From: Madurella fahalii
Taxonomy: Eukaryota; Ascomycota; Sordariomycetes; Sordariales
NCBI GenBank assembly: GCA_029876055.1
Contig: CM056878.1
Coordinates: forward strand, 868,001-932,000
DNA: 64,000 bases
Direction: 5' to 3'
Shown here: positions 31,724-42,024 of the stretch, in pieces
How positions within the stretch are numbered: the stretch's first letter is position 1
Layout: each line of letters begins with the position of its first letter
Notes under the pieces: generated by a model
Databases searched by the model: none
What the model was told of the DNA's origin: nothing
The model's input: only the letters and a program-made list of their open reading frames with translations
Position numbers and translations under genes: made by a program

Positions 31724-33109
31724 TCACGCGATCGGTTTTGCTAGATCCTGCATAAAAGTCAAGTCAACAGTTTGACACCCGGTCGCAGGAGCGGATAAAA
31801 TATTGCTCCCATCCAGAACGTCCCCAAGGAAATCCAATGCCCGCTGCCGTCCATTCAGGAGCTCGTCATTGTGGCTCCCCCAATGATTTCGATGGTACAG
31901 GATATTTGCCCCCTGGTCGCAAAAGTGATTCACCAGAGTATCCGTGTCCTTTATCGGCGTCATGTCGTCCCCAACAGCGTGGTACATGAAGACCTTCGTA
32001 TTCGGAAGACCGAACTGCCCCAGTGTTCCCTCCCTAAGAAACATGTTGACAATCTGCGGATCTTCCAAGTCCGCTTGCCCGCCGATGAAGTAGGCGAAAA
32101 TGTCGACATAGCAAAAGTAGAGCAAAGACTGCCAGCCGCTCATGTAGCTTGCCCAAAAGAACTCGGTGGCATTGTACGGACCAGATGGGTTCAGTCGGCT
32201 GACAATGTATTCCCTCTGCGCCGGATATTGCGAAGTGACGCCGATGATGCCCTGGACCAGAAGCCCCGCCACCTGAGTCCGAGAAAGCAACGGCCCAGCA
32301 GCACCCACGTTCGCCGCCAGCCCCCCGATTGCAGCGCCGGCTATCTTCAGATTCGGCGCATACTCGGCAGCGAACTCGGCGGCCGCTTCGGTGGCAGACG
32401 CTCCGTTGCTATATCCCCATAGTGCAACGCGAGCATTCTTGAGACCATACTCGCTAGCGCTTGCATTCAGGACTGCCCGTATCGAGTCGAGTACAATGTG
32501 TCCGGCGACAATATTGGCCCCATATGAGGCAAGTGGTCCCTCAAAATCTGGAACCGACACCCACCAGCCGCGTGCCAGGGCTGCCGCCATCTCGCCGTAG
32601 GGCTCGCCCCATTGAAGACCAAAACTGGGGCTGGCATCTAGGCAAGAAGTGTCGTACGGCAGCTGGTAGGAGAGGATGGGCTGGGTGCAGTTGCTGAGAT
32701 TGCTGGCGTCACAACGGGGCTTGTTTGGCAAGAACACTGTTGTCACGCCCCAAGTTGCGTTTTCTTGGCTGTCTGTTGAACGAAAGAGTACCTGGAAGGT
32801 ATCCCTGACGTTTTTAATGGCGATTGGCGTCATGTTGTATGCGTGTTGCCGAATTCTCAGGACCGAGCCGGGCTCTGCAGTTTCCCATCCATCGGGCGCC
32901 CGATACCAAGGGTCCCACGACGGAAGGGGAAGATAAGTTCCGGTATCGTTAGCTTGCGCGGCAGCAATTCGGGCATTAAACTTCCAAGTTGGAACAGGAG
33001 GGTCAAATGAATCCTCGTCAATGTCGATATTGCGAAGTTTGGTGCCCCATGTTTCCGCGCCGGCCACTAGACAGGCGCAAAGAAGCAAGCAACCTGCAGC
33101 GCGAGCCAT
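31724..33109 (-). CDS. Secreted lipase (fungal LIP family)
   Basis: A 461-residue intronless gene for a secretory triacylglycerol lipase of the LIP type (Candida Lip family relatives). The signal peptide MARAAGCLLLCACLVAGAET is followed by family text PPVPTWKFNA, LPSWDPWYRAPDGW and TTVFLPNKP. The nucleophile Ser is in LWGYSNGASATEAAAEFA (GYSNG, near residue 232) and the acid in HAVGDDMTPIKDT (near 380). The His is in RNHWGSHNDELLNG (near 411). NCT and NAS sequons suggest glycosylation. Length is right for the family and all triad residues are present. It probably releases fatty acids from external lipids. It lies at the edge of the gene-rich half, 2.5 kb from the transposon island. Confidence 0.93.
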   Translation of the reverse strand: MARAAGCLLLCACLVAGAETWGTKLRNIDIDEDSFDPPVPTWKFNARIAAAQANDTGTYLPLPSWDPWYRAPDGWETAEPGSVLRIRQHAYNMTPIAIKNVRDTFQVLFRSTDSQENATWGVTTVFLPNKPRCDASNLSNCTQPILSYQLPYDTSCLDASPSFGLQWGEPYGEMAAALARGWWVSVPDFEGPLASYGANIVAGHIVLDSIRAVLNASASEYGLKNARVALWGYSNGASATEAAAEFAAEYAPNLKIAGAAIGGLAANVGAAGPLLSRTQVAGLLVQGIIGVTSQYPAQREYIVSRLNPSGPYNATEFFWASYMSGWQSLLYFCYVDIFAYFIGGQADLEDPQIVNMFLREGTLGQFGLPNTKVFMYHAVGDDMTPIKDTDTLVNHFCDQGANILYHRNHWGSHNDELLNGRQRALDFLGDVLDGSNILSAPATGCQTVDLTFMQDLAKPIA

Positions 33110-34249
33110 GTTTGGATTCTGTATTCCTTAGTAGAATCGTGTTGGCCAGATTTACGATAGCCACAGACAATCTAGCGGCAGTGTTATAGATCTTTCCCGG
33201 CAGGATTTTCCTAGCAACAACCGATACCAAGAAAGGAGTTATCGATTTAATGAGTCTGCAGCAGTGTCCTTCATCTACAATTCAGCGCAAAGTATCAAGG
33301 AAGGGGGGTAAGCAAAATGAGAGCGAAACGCTAAATGGGCCCGGATTTATTAACTCGATGCATGCAGGTACGTTGCTGCCGGCTGTTGTTATACGAACTA
33401 TGTGAGTTGAGGTGTGATGACGCGGAAGATGTGGTCTACTGTAGCCAAGACCATATGCCGACCCTATTTGCCATCAGCTCTATCAGGGGTGGAAGGGTGG
33501 GGTAAAGGATCGATCCCACACCCGGATAGTTCATCCGGTAGAGATCATCTTCCTTTGAAATGAATTACAATTCCCCAGGGGCAACTGAGCACACACTCAC
33601 AACAAATGACCAAACCTGAAACCTAAAAGAAACCGCCCGTAGGTCCCGCCAGGACGACAGAACGGGTCAGTCATTGGTGATCCTCTTTGGATAATGTTCC
33701 CAGTGCTACCTTGGACAATCTCTGAACGCGGTTCGGAAGACGTAAGCGGTAGAAATTCGGGTGGGAGATACCGGATGCTTCCGAGATTATATGCATTGTG
33801 TCCAGAGAAAGTCCCCTATCCCTGCTAGTTAGTTATAAGCACGGCCAATCCTGAGGCGGGTAGCTAGGGAGCGGCAAGTAAAGGCAGGTGTTCTATCTTA
33901 ACCATATGCAGTGGTTCGGGTGCCGGGTTGCGGGGACCAGGCGTAGGACCAGGAATTGGAGGTATTGTGATCTCCATAGAACGGCCCTATCTGGGTGAAT
34001 CGCCGGCTCCCCATGAATGTCCCCGCGTGATCTTTCTCGCAGTGAAACCGGCTAATCGCTGATGCCGTGTAGCGAATCAGAGCGTATATGATCTCGCGTG
34101 CCTTCTTCCAACCGACACGAGAGACGCTTATCATAGAATGCGGATGCCTACCAGGGTAATGATGGTCGGTATGTCGATAAATATGAAGGCAAAGCCCCCT
34201 GAGTATGACTAGTGTAAACTCCTTCCGACATATCCTGCCAGCCCGGTTC
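33110..34249. other. Divergent intergenic region
   Basis: 1,140 bp between two divergently transcribed secreted-protein genes, which must hold both promoters. No coding sequence or repeat is supported. Confidence 0.45.
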
Positions 34250-34797
34250 ATGATGCGTTTAATATCCGTTCTCACACTACTGGCCACGCTCCTCGGGCCG
34301 GCCGTCGCGGCCGATGCTGTACCGCCTCCGCCAGGCGTACAATTCCTCTACAGCGCGAACATTACAGTCGGTTTGCCGATAGATGTTGGTGCCATCCCGG
34401 CGGGCAATGTCACAGTGATTCCAGTAATCGGCGGCGCGCTTACGGGACCGAAGATTGCCGGTATGTACTAAACCCTTTCCCCACGAGAAAGAAAGGGATA
34501 AGGCGGGCTAACTCGTGGAAAGGTAAAATGCTGGCAATCGGTGCAGACTGGAATTTGCAGACAAGTGCAGGCAACTATTACTCTGACATGCGAGCGCAGA
34601 TCCGCACTATGGATAACTCGAATATCTATGTTCAGATGTCAGGGCTTATGCAGGGGAATAACGGGGTGATCTATGTGCGTGCGACATTCCAGACAGGAAG
34701 CACAGACTACTGGTGGTTGAACTACGCATTTGCGTTCGGCATCATGCGTCCGTCCCTCACTGGCTTTACGGTCGACATGTGGCATATGACTTACTAA
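34250..34797 (+). CDS. Small secreted DUF3237 protein, two exons
   Basis: Exon 1 is 34,250-34,460 and exon 2 is 34,523-34,797, with a 62-nt intron (GTATGT...GAAAG, GCTAAC branch-like site) joining GPKIAG to KMLAIGADWN; the protein is 161 residues. The N-terminus MRLISVLTLLATLLGPAVAA is a signal peptide; the start is one of two adjacent ATG codons. Family text: FLYSANITVGLPIDVG, VIPVIGGALTGPKI, GADWNLQTSAGNYYSDMRAQ, IYVQMSGLMQGNNGVIYVRA and TFQTGSTDYWWLNYAFAFG. DUF3237 domains are small beta-barrel proteins of unknown biochemical role, in fungi often secreted. It is the last intact host gene before the transposon island. Confidence 0.88.
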
Positions 34798-35739
34798 ACA
34801 ACGGGACACTTGTGAGCTACCAATTCCATTTGATCGATGTTGTCGGTGTATCTAGCCTTAAATACACTTAAGCTCTATACATCATACGAGTTCTCGACAC
34901 CCTGGGCTCAAGAGCTGGTTATTTCCTGCAACGTTGTATCTGGGTCATGTTCGTTCTCATGTCTGGCCCGAGAAACCACAGCAACATAACCCCGCGGTAA
35001 TTATCAACGCAAGGTCTTGTGTTGGAAGAGGACCCCCTTTTCTTTGGGGGTGGGGAATTCCAGCGCTAGCCCACCACATACCTATCATACTCGGATGGAG
35101 CCGGTCATGCTAGGATCCTGCTTTACCATTCCTCGATAAGGACAATAAACCAATATACCCCAAATATATTGCTTCACAAGCAGAAAGGTGTAGCACAGCA
35201 CCTCCCTTCAACAACATAATCCATTCAACTACGTCCTCGTCTGCGCTCTGTGCAGAAAGGCTGCTGCTTCAATCAACGGCTCATATAATTTTCCGAGATA
35301 GCTGCGCAACACGACCAAGTTATGAGAGAGTTCTTAGGTCCCAGAAGAAGTTTGATCTTTGCCAGCAGCTTCCCCACCTCCGAGGAATAGCAATATTAAT
35401 CTAAAGAGGGAATTACCTTGGTGGTGGTGGTGGTGGTGGTGGTGGTGACGGAAGAAGGCCAATATTCTTAAGGTACGAAGAGTTGCAGCAATGCTTGTAG
35501 TTGATCCGCGTGCATTCGAGAGATGCAATCAGACTAACGTAATCCACCTACCTCCTAGCCACTCTAGTATCCTGGGCACCTTAATCGCGTCAAAAATCAG
35601 CCATAACACCAGGATCAATGAAGACAATACATCAGGTAAATTAGATATTACGGTGGGTAGTTAAAAAAAAAAAAAAACACCTAACCTCGCACTTGGCACC
35701 CAAATTCTAAACTTCGTCCTAACAATCTACAACTTCAAG
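34798..35739. other. Transition from gene-rich to AT-rich DNA
   Basis: No gene is seen. The sequence changes from mixed composition to AT- and TpA-rich over 35,550-35,700, ending with an A-run at about 35,664-35,678. This marks the left border of the transposon island. Confidence 0.55.
35421..35447 (+). repeat. (GTG)9 microsatellite
   Basis: Nine uninterrupted GTG units in noncoding DNA. On the minus strand a 64-residue open frame reads through it as a His run; I do not regard that as a gene. Confidence 0.95.
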
Positions 35740-36185
35740 ATAGCTATTATTTCTACCTCCTCTATTAAGAAAACTAAATATAAGCATACTACACCTAGAA
35801 AACGTAATAGGATCATTGTCCAGTACGAATCTGGAACCACCACCTATGATATAGACGTCTAGAAAAGAGTTATTGAATTGTATATACGGAGCATTATTAA
35901 ACGCTTCAAATTCCAGGACTATGGGATATCTCGACCTGGCTGTGGCTGATTATCTAAGCTAGGAGAGCGCGATCGATGACAAATATTGCGTGAGATAGTT
36001 AAAAATCCCTTCATTTAAGTCGAAACCTTATACTGTACTACCTACTCTCACATTAGCTATTATCATTATTCTTCTTCCTACACTGCTTTACTCAAGATAG
36101 AGTGTACTAGACCTTCTACTGCCAAATACATAGAAAAACTAAGACTCTTAGCCTTCGACTTCAAATTCGTCTACCATCTTCCTCC
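35740..36185 (+). mobile_element. Tc1/mariner-type transposase fragment (5' part)
   Basis: A stop-riddled frame reads RSIIKRFKFQDYGISRPGCG, then LSKLGERDR and LREIVKNPFI, the helix-turn-helix and RPG-rich text of Tc1-like transposases (GRPSKL in intact copies). Stops fall where Arg, Gln or Trp are expected. The DDE catalytic part is missing: at about 36,186 the sequence changes to a LINE fragment on the other strand. Confidence 0.6.
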
Positions 36186-36513
36186 TTTTCAGCCTCTTCA
36201 GCTTCTAGTTCTAGCTGTCGAGCTAAATTATATTCTATTAAGCAGCCTGAATCTATTAGCTAACCTAAAACTCTCCTTAACAGTCTGGGGTTCTAAGAGC
36301 TTTAGCCTTAAATACAAGGCTAAGGTCCTAGTAGGTTCAAATTTTTGAGCTTAGCTAAGTTCTAGACTTTAGTAGCATTGGATACTATATAACCAGGTAT
36401 TCTACTATCTCCCAACATCCTCTATAGCTATAGTAGAGAGTAGGAAGATCTGAGATCTCCCGTTAGAATAGGAGGTTTCGTAGGCCGATAATTCTTATTC
36501 AGGTCTGTACTAG
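36186..36513 (-). mobile_element. LINE 3' fragment (C-terminus of ORF2)
   Basis: The minus strand gives decayed text ending LIEYNLARQLELEAEEAEKE, closely matching the LINE at 51,387-52,476 (LMEYNLARQLELEAKEAEEE). It ends at 36,513, where an LTR-like repeat begins. Heavily mutated. Confidence 0.65.
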
Positions 36514-38616
36514 TGTAAGGAGTTGTTTACAGGTACGTTGAGGGAGTTGGGACACGATATACCAGTACCGATAAGTTAACGATTATAGGTAGAAGTCTTT
36601 ACGAACAGCCTCCTTCTATCGACAGAGACTGATCCTTATAGATCAGAAGTTCCCCGCGTATACAGCTGCCAAGCAGAGTTCTTATCTACCAGGTAACGTA
36701 TATTATAAGCGAGCTGACCATATAAGCGAACTGACCACTTTCCACTACCTCACCACTACTATCCTCAATTACAACACCACCGCTAGGAAATAACAATAAC
36801 TGAACCAGAAATAGATGAATCGGACGATTCTCCAGCCTCCTGACACGTACGTGCATTATAACCGGGCTTGCCGTACGTACTATAGCACCGAATCTTCGTA
36901 GTAGACCCCCTTGTACTACCACTATCTTGTCGTCTTTCGTGGATTACCTGCTCATCTACAGCTTTTTGATCCAGTAGATCCTGTGTCTCTTGTATGGTAA
37001 AAGACCCTCCAAGCCGTATACGTGTTTTTTTTGGCTCTCCGTTGCTTACTAAGCCCCTTATTGGCCTTTCACAGTGCCGAGACCTCTGTACGTAAAGAGC
37101 TACTTCGTATATTACAGCTATCGTACCTTTGGCTAATTGGTCTATAGCAGCTAGTATAGGTATCGGAAAACTGCCTTGGTGGTTGGATATCCGGCCTTTA
37201 ATAAAGTCTTTCTGTGAGGTAGCCTCTCGGGGGTTTTGTGGTATTTGAGATTGCCAAGGTAGTGCTGTATCTGGCTGCGAGATTAGTGGAGTTGGGGTTC
37301 GGAGACGTATATCCATTTTGGAAATGACCCTTTCTAGATTGTACGGCATAAGACCTGCTCCGGTAAAGGCTCCTTGGATATTCTTCTCGGTAAAAGAAGT
37401 AAAAAACACTACTCTAAATGCATAAAGGAATTCCAATTTAGTGATATATATAATATGTATATATATAAGTTCCTCGATTTAGTAGTTGTAAGCCCCCTTC
37501 AACGGTCTAAAACAACTAACATCTAATGGTTGGACTAGGTACGAAGAGTGTAGAGGCATATAAAGTATAATAATGTTATATTCCTAGCAGTAGGCCTCGA
37601 ATTGGTCGGAGTGGTGGCTCTTGTGGCTATCGAGAACTAGGAGCCGGTATTTGCCTTAGTACGAGATGTTATATGAAAATCGAAATGCCGAATCCAATCT
37701 AGGCCTTTCTTATTGGTCATCCAGCCATTATCGGTTATACCGATATACCAGGTAGCTGGAAGATTGTATTTTCAATATCAACTTTCCTAGTAGTATTTCC
37801 CTTTCAAAAGGATAAATGGTGGGATAGCCCAGCATTAAGCATTTACTCCTTAGATAACTATAGCCCATTCGCGATTACTAGGCTGAACTTTTTTAGCTTT
37901 CCAATAGCCATCGGAGGTAGTAACAACTATACTAGTGGTAATTATATCCATCAGAAACCCGGTCTCGTCAAAGTTATATATATCTTCGTCGAGGATACTG
38001 TATTTGGCTTTAGTATTATATATAAATGTAAACCACTTGCAAATAACTTTAGGATCTTCGTATTTGGCCCTCTGGTAGTCGTTATATATAAAACGCGTCC
38101 GGAGTTCTGGTTAGCGTTTGACGAAGTTGTAAGCCCAGAGCTTACCGACAGGGGATGCATCGCATTCGCGTAGCAATCGGTTGGCCATATCTTCTATAAA
38201 ACGAAGCCGAGGAGGAAATACGCGTATATATAACTCAGTTATATACTGAATAATCGTACGCTCCTCCAGATCCGTAAGTTTCCGTAAGTTGGGTCGAGCA
38301 TCTTGTCGTATAGGTATACCCTTACGTCGGCTTCGAAGAGTGGTTTTATTGACCCCATAGATCTTTGCTGCAGCTCGGATACTAAGTTTCGGATTGTTTT
38401 TGAGAGTGTCGATAGCTAGGTTTATCTTAGCTTCGTACGAAGATATTGCCATTGTTAGTTGTAAAGAAATTTGGTATTTTGTATAAGGGGGACGCGTTGA
38501 GGTGGGAAGTGGTCAGCTCGCTTATATAGTCAGCTCGCTTATAATATACGTTAACGTAACGTTATTGCAGGGCATTCGCCTAGTCGTCCTAATTTCGTCG
38601 AGAGGCTCTCGTTATA
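36514..38616 (+). repeat. LTR copy split by the Fot-A element
   Basis: Sequence from 36,514 (TGTAAGGAG) to 36,693 and from 38,554 to 38,616 (ending TTATA) follows the solo LTR at 57,349-57,599 across its length, including CAGAGACTGATCCTTA and AGAAGTTCCCCGCG. The two parts are separated exactly by Fot-A and its TA target duplication. No matching 5-bp target duplication was found outside, so it may be one LTR of a lost element. Confidence 0.65.
36696..38551 (-). mobile_element. Fot-A: Fot/pogo DNA transposon, mutated
   Basis: 1,856 bp with long terminal inverted repeats starting ACGTATATTATAAGCGAGCT and a TA target duplication (36,694-36,695 and 38,552-38,553). The minus strand encodes a DDE transposase: the N-terminal part (38,452-38,111) has SIRAAAKIYGVNKTTLRSRR and LTDLEERTIIQYITELY; the C-terminal part (37,436-36,783) has AFTGAGLMPYNLERVISKMD and a zinc-knuckle remnant YGKPGYNARTC. 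Stops between them, some at expected Gln or Trp codons, and Cys losses in the knuckle show it is dead, in a RIP-like way. Confidence 0.9.
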
Positions 38617-39989
38617 ATTATCCTCTCCCTTCAAATAACCTGTCCGTAGGCCCATCATAGACGCGTTATTAAAAGGTTCCATATTATTAGAGTAGTATCG
38701 TATTTGCATTAGAATCGTAGTGTATACATATAGGTTTCGCAGTCACGTTACTGTAGCAACGCGGTTTAATACGTGCGCAGCCTTAACACCAAAATAAAAT
38801 GTCGCGATCTCTTTATCAGCAGGTTATCGTAGAAGAGTCCTGTACATTGTATATACGTAGTGAGTATACGGCTATAAATTGCAGGTGTATATAGGCTACC
38901 CTATATAAATATAAATATCCCGTATATCTTCAATTCTTTCTAAACTCTTCCCTCTTTTCTTCTTTAGGTCCTCGTCTCGTATGTACCGTCGTTTCTCTAT
39001 TCCCACTCATCGTATGCTTTTCGCCTCCGCCTCCTCTATCGTAATGATCAGCTGTATCTCGTCGCCTCCGTCCTTATTTTAATGAACGTCAGTTCAGCCT
39101 CTACTTCGCGGTTAGCGCCGTATATATACTATATCGGTACAGCTCAGAAACAACTCGAGTGTATTAACGTATTTACGATCGACATTATCTGCGACTTCGG
39201 CCGCTCCTCCTCTTCGCGTTATACGGGCTACTAGGAGAAGAAGGAAATTTGCTCTATAGTAAGTTACGTCTATTTCACGTTATTTTCGCGCCCTAATTAT
39301 ATAGGCTCCGGGTAGTATAATCGGCGATTCGGTCGATCTTATATTAATACTCGTATTCGGTAATGCACTAGTATATATAGAGTCTGACGTATAGGATGAC
39401 GATGTCTATACTTTTATAGAGGAGAATCGCTAGGCTATTGTAGCTGTTAACAAAGGCCTACTAAATACCTTTGTAGCTATAGAGATAGTGTATCGGCGTC
39501 AATTCGGCCTAGCTGGTACTAAAAAACCCTCTCTTATAAGTACTATAAAGGGTAGCTTTTGTATTTAACTCAGCTAATCATCATCTATAGCCTGCTTACG
39601 TTATATATATATCTCTAGTAACTACTTATCACCAACTTAATTTGCAGCTCCTTCCTCGTCCTATTCGGGCCGAGGGAGCTACTAGCTCCGAGGTTTGTCT
39701 TCTTATTCTTATCCCCGAGTTTTCGCTAACGAATCGGTAGTTCGCCGAAGAGGTATATATCTAGAATATACGTATTACCGTGTACCTAGAGATAGGGGAC
39801 TTAGGGTTCGTAGCTTAGTCGAATACCAAATATACGTTCTTTATAAAGGTTCGGGAGTATATATAGGTAGACTTGTCTGAAGAGAATTGGTATATACTTA
39901 TATGTCAGTCAGGAGGTTATATTATCTATATTCCTAATAGTTCTTTTTAAGGGGTTTAGGGCGTTTTTATAGGTATTTCGATATTAAGG
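38617..39989. other. AT-rich repeat-derived DNA, unassigned
   Basis: Between the split LTR and the end of the Gypsy-1 chromodomain. A pyrimidine-rich stretch with a TATA-like motif occurs at 38,900-39,000. A 61-residue plus-strand frame at 39,695-39,880 has no recognisable motif. It may contain the 3' end and LTR of Gypsy-1, but I could not define termini. Confidence 0.4.
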
Positions 39990-40145
39990 GAATGATACCC
40001 CGGGTAATAGTTCGTCTATAGATCAATTGATCTCTCGTTGTTTTCTCTTCTATCGCGAATTATACTCTTTTCGGAACCAGATAATAAGCTTCTATATATT
40101 ACCTATATCCGACTCTACTACCTACTAATTATATTCTAAGGGCTA

Positions 40146-42004
40146 ACGTGCGTGATAAGCGAGCTGTAAAAACAAGCGAACCGTAAATTTTCCCCGTGAC
40201 CCACCCTCTCTACCCTTCGCGACGTTTTCCTCCACCACAAGACATACCATCGCCGTCAAATGAAGCGCGGCTAATTCTAGCCCTCGAAGCTCTTAGAAAA
40301 GACCCAAAACTTCGTCTTTCTACTGCAGCAAAGACCTATTCTGTTCCTACAATACTCTCCGCGACCGACGCGCCAGTCGGCCTGCACGACGCGATATTCC
40401 AGCCAACTCACGCAAGCTTACGGATTTGGAAGAGCAAACGATTGTTCGATATATAGTTGAGCTATATACACGTGCATTACATCCTCGGCTTTGTTACATA
40501 GAAGATATGGCCAACCGATTACTACGCGAATGCGACGCGCCCCCTGTCAACAAACGCTGGGCTCACAACTTCATTAAGCGCTAGCTAGAACTTCGGACGC
40601 GTTTTACGCGTAAATACGACTACTAGAGGGCTAAGTACGAAGATCCAGGGATTATTCGCAAGTAGTTTTCACTTATATATAATACGAAGGCTAAGTACAG
40701 TTTCTTTAATGACGATTCATACAATTTCAACGAGACCGGCTTTATAATTGGCATCATTATCCCTACTATAGTAGTTACTACCTCTAATAGCCGTAGCAGG
40801 GCTAAATAGGCCCAGCCTGGTAATTGAGAGTAGGCTACAGTCATCTAAGGAGTGAATGCTCTAGGCTGGGCTATCCCACTATTCATCATCTTAGCTAGGC
40901 AATATCACCTTGCCAACTAATATCAAGAGTATAACCTTCCGGCTACCTAGCACATTGCAACAACCGATAATAGCTGGACTACTAATAAGAAAGGCATAGA
41001 TTGGATTTGGCACTTCGATTTCTATACAGCATCTCGTACAAAAGGCAAATACCGACTATTGATCCTCGACGGCCACAATAGCCACCACTCCGAAGAATTC
41101 GAGACCTACTGCCAGGAGCACAACATTATCATACTCTATATACCTCTACACTCTTCACATCTACTTCAGCCATTAGATGTTAGTTATTTTGGGCCGTTAA
41201 AGAAGGTATATAGCTGCCAGATTGAATAGCTAATACGGATAAACATCACATATATCAGCAAGCTAGAGTTTCTTTATAGGTTTAAAGAGGCGTTTTTTGC
41301 TTCGGTTACGGAAAGAATATCCAGGGGGGGTTTGCTGGAGCCGGCCTTGTACCGTACGACCCAGAGAGGGTGATATCCAAGCTGGATATACGTATTCGGA
41401 CTCCAACACCCCCAGCCTCAAGCCCAACTACAGTACTACCTTGGGTCTCCTAAACGCCATACAACCCTCGAGAGGCCACCTCACAGTCAGCGTTTATCAA
41501 AACTCGAATTTCTAACTATCAGAGCAGCTCTCCCACCTCAATACTAATTGCTGTAGATCGATTAGTTAAAGGTACGACGGCTGTGATGCACGAGGTGGCT
41601 CTTCTCCGTGCAGAGGTCTCTTCGCTACGTAAGGTCAATGAGGAGCTTAGTAAGAGACGGAGAGCCAAAAAAACACGTATACGGCTTGGAGGGTCACTTA
41701 CTGTACAAGAGGCACAGGATCTACTGGATCAGAAGGCTATAGGTGAGCAGGTAATCCAGGAAATACGACAAAATGGTGGTGGTGCAAAGGGGTCTCGTAC
41801 GAAGATTCGGTGTTGTAGCGTATGCGGCAAGCCTGGCCATAATGCACGCACGTGCAAGGAGGCTGCAGAATCGTCTAATTCATCTGTTTCTGATTCAGTT
41901 ATTGTTATTTCCTAGTGTTGTGGTTGTGTAATTGAGGATAGCTGTGAGGGGGTAGTAGCAAATTTACGGCTCGTTTATTTTTACGGCTCGCTTATCACGC
42001 ACGT
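40146..42004 (+). mobile_element. Fot-B: Fot/pogo DNA transposon, mutated
   Basis: 1,859 bp, inverted termini starting ACGTGCGTGATAAGCGAGC, TA duplication at 40,144-40,145 and 42,005-42,006. The plus strand encodes a transposase like Fot-A: LILALEALRKDPKLRLSTAA, then ATTDNSWTTNKKGIDWI (first catalytic Asp), LLILDGHNSHHSEEFETYC (second), SSHLLQPLDVSYFGPLKKVY (third), AFFASVTERI and an intact-looking zinc knuckle CSVCGKPGHNARTC near 41,815. The frame is broken by several stops, mainly at expected Gln/Trp codons. It is the best preserved Fot copy of the window and lies in the chromodomain of Gypsy-1. Confidence 0.92.
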
Positions 42005-42024
42005 TACCCTGTCTACTTAATTAA

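Noticed and set aside
35334..35528. ORF with a His run.
   Set aside because: It is the minus-strand reading of the GTG microsatellite.
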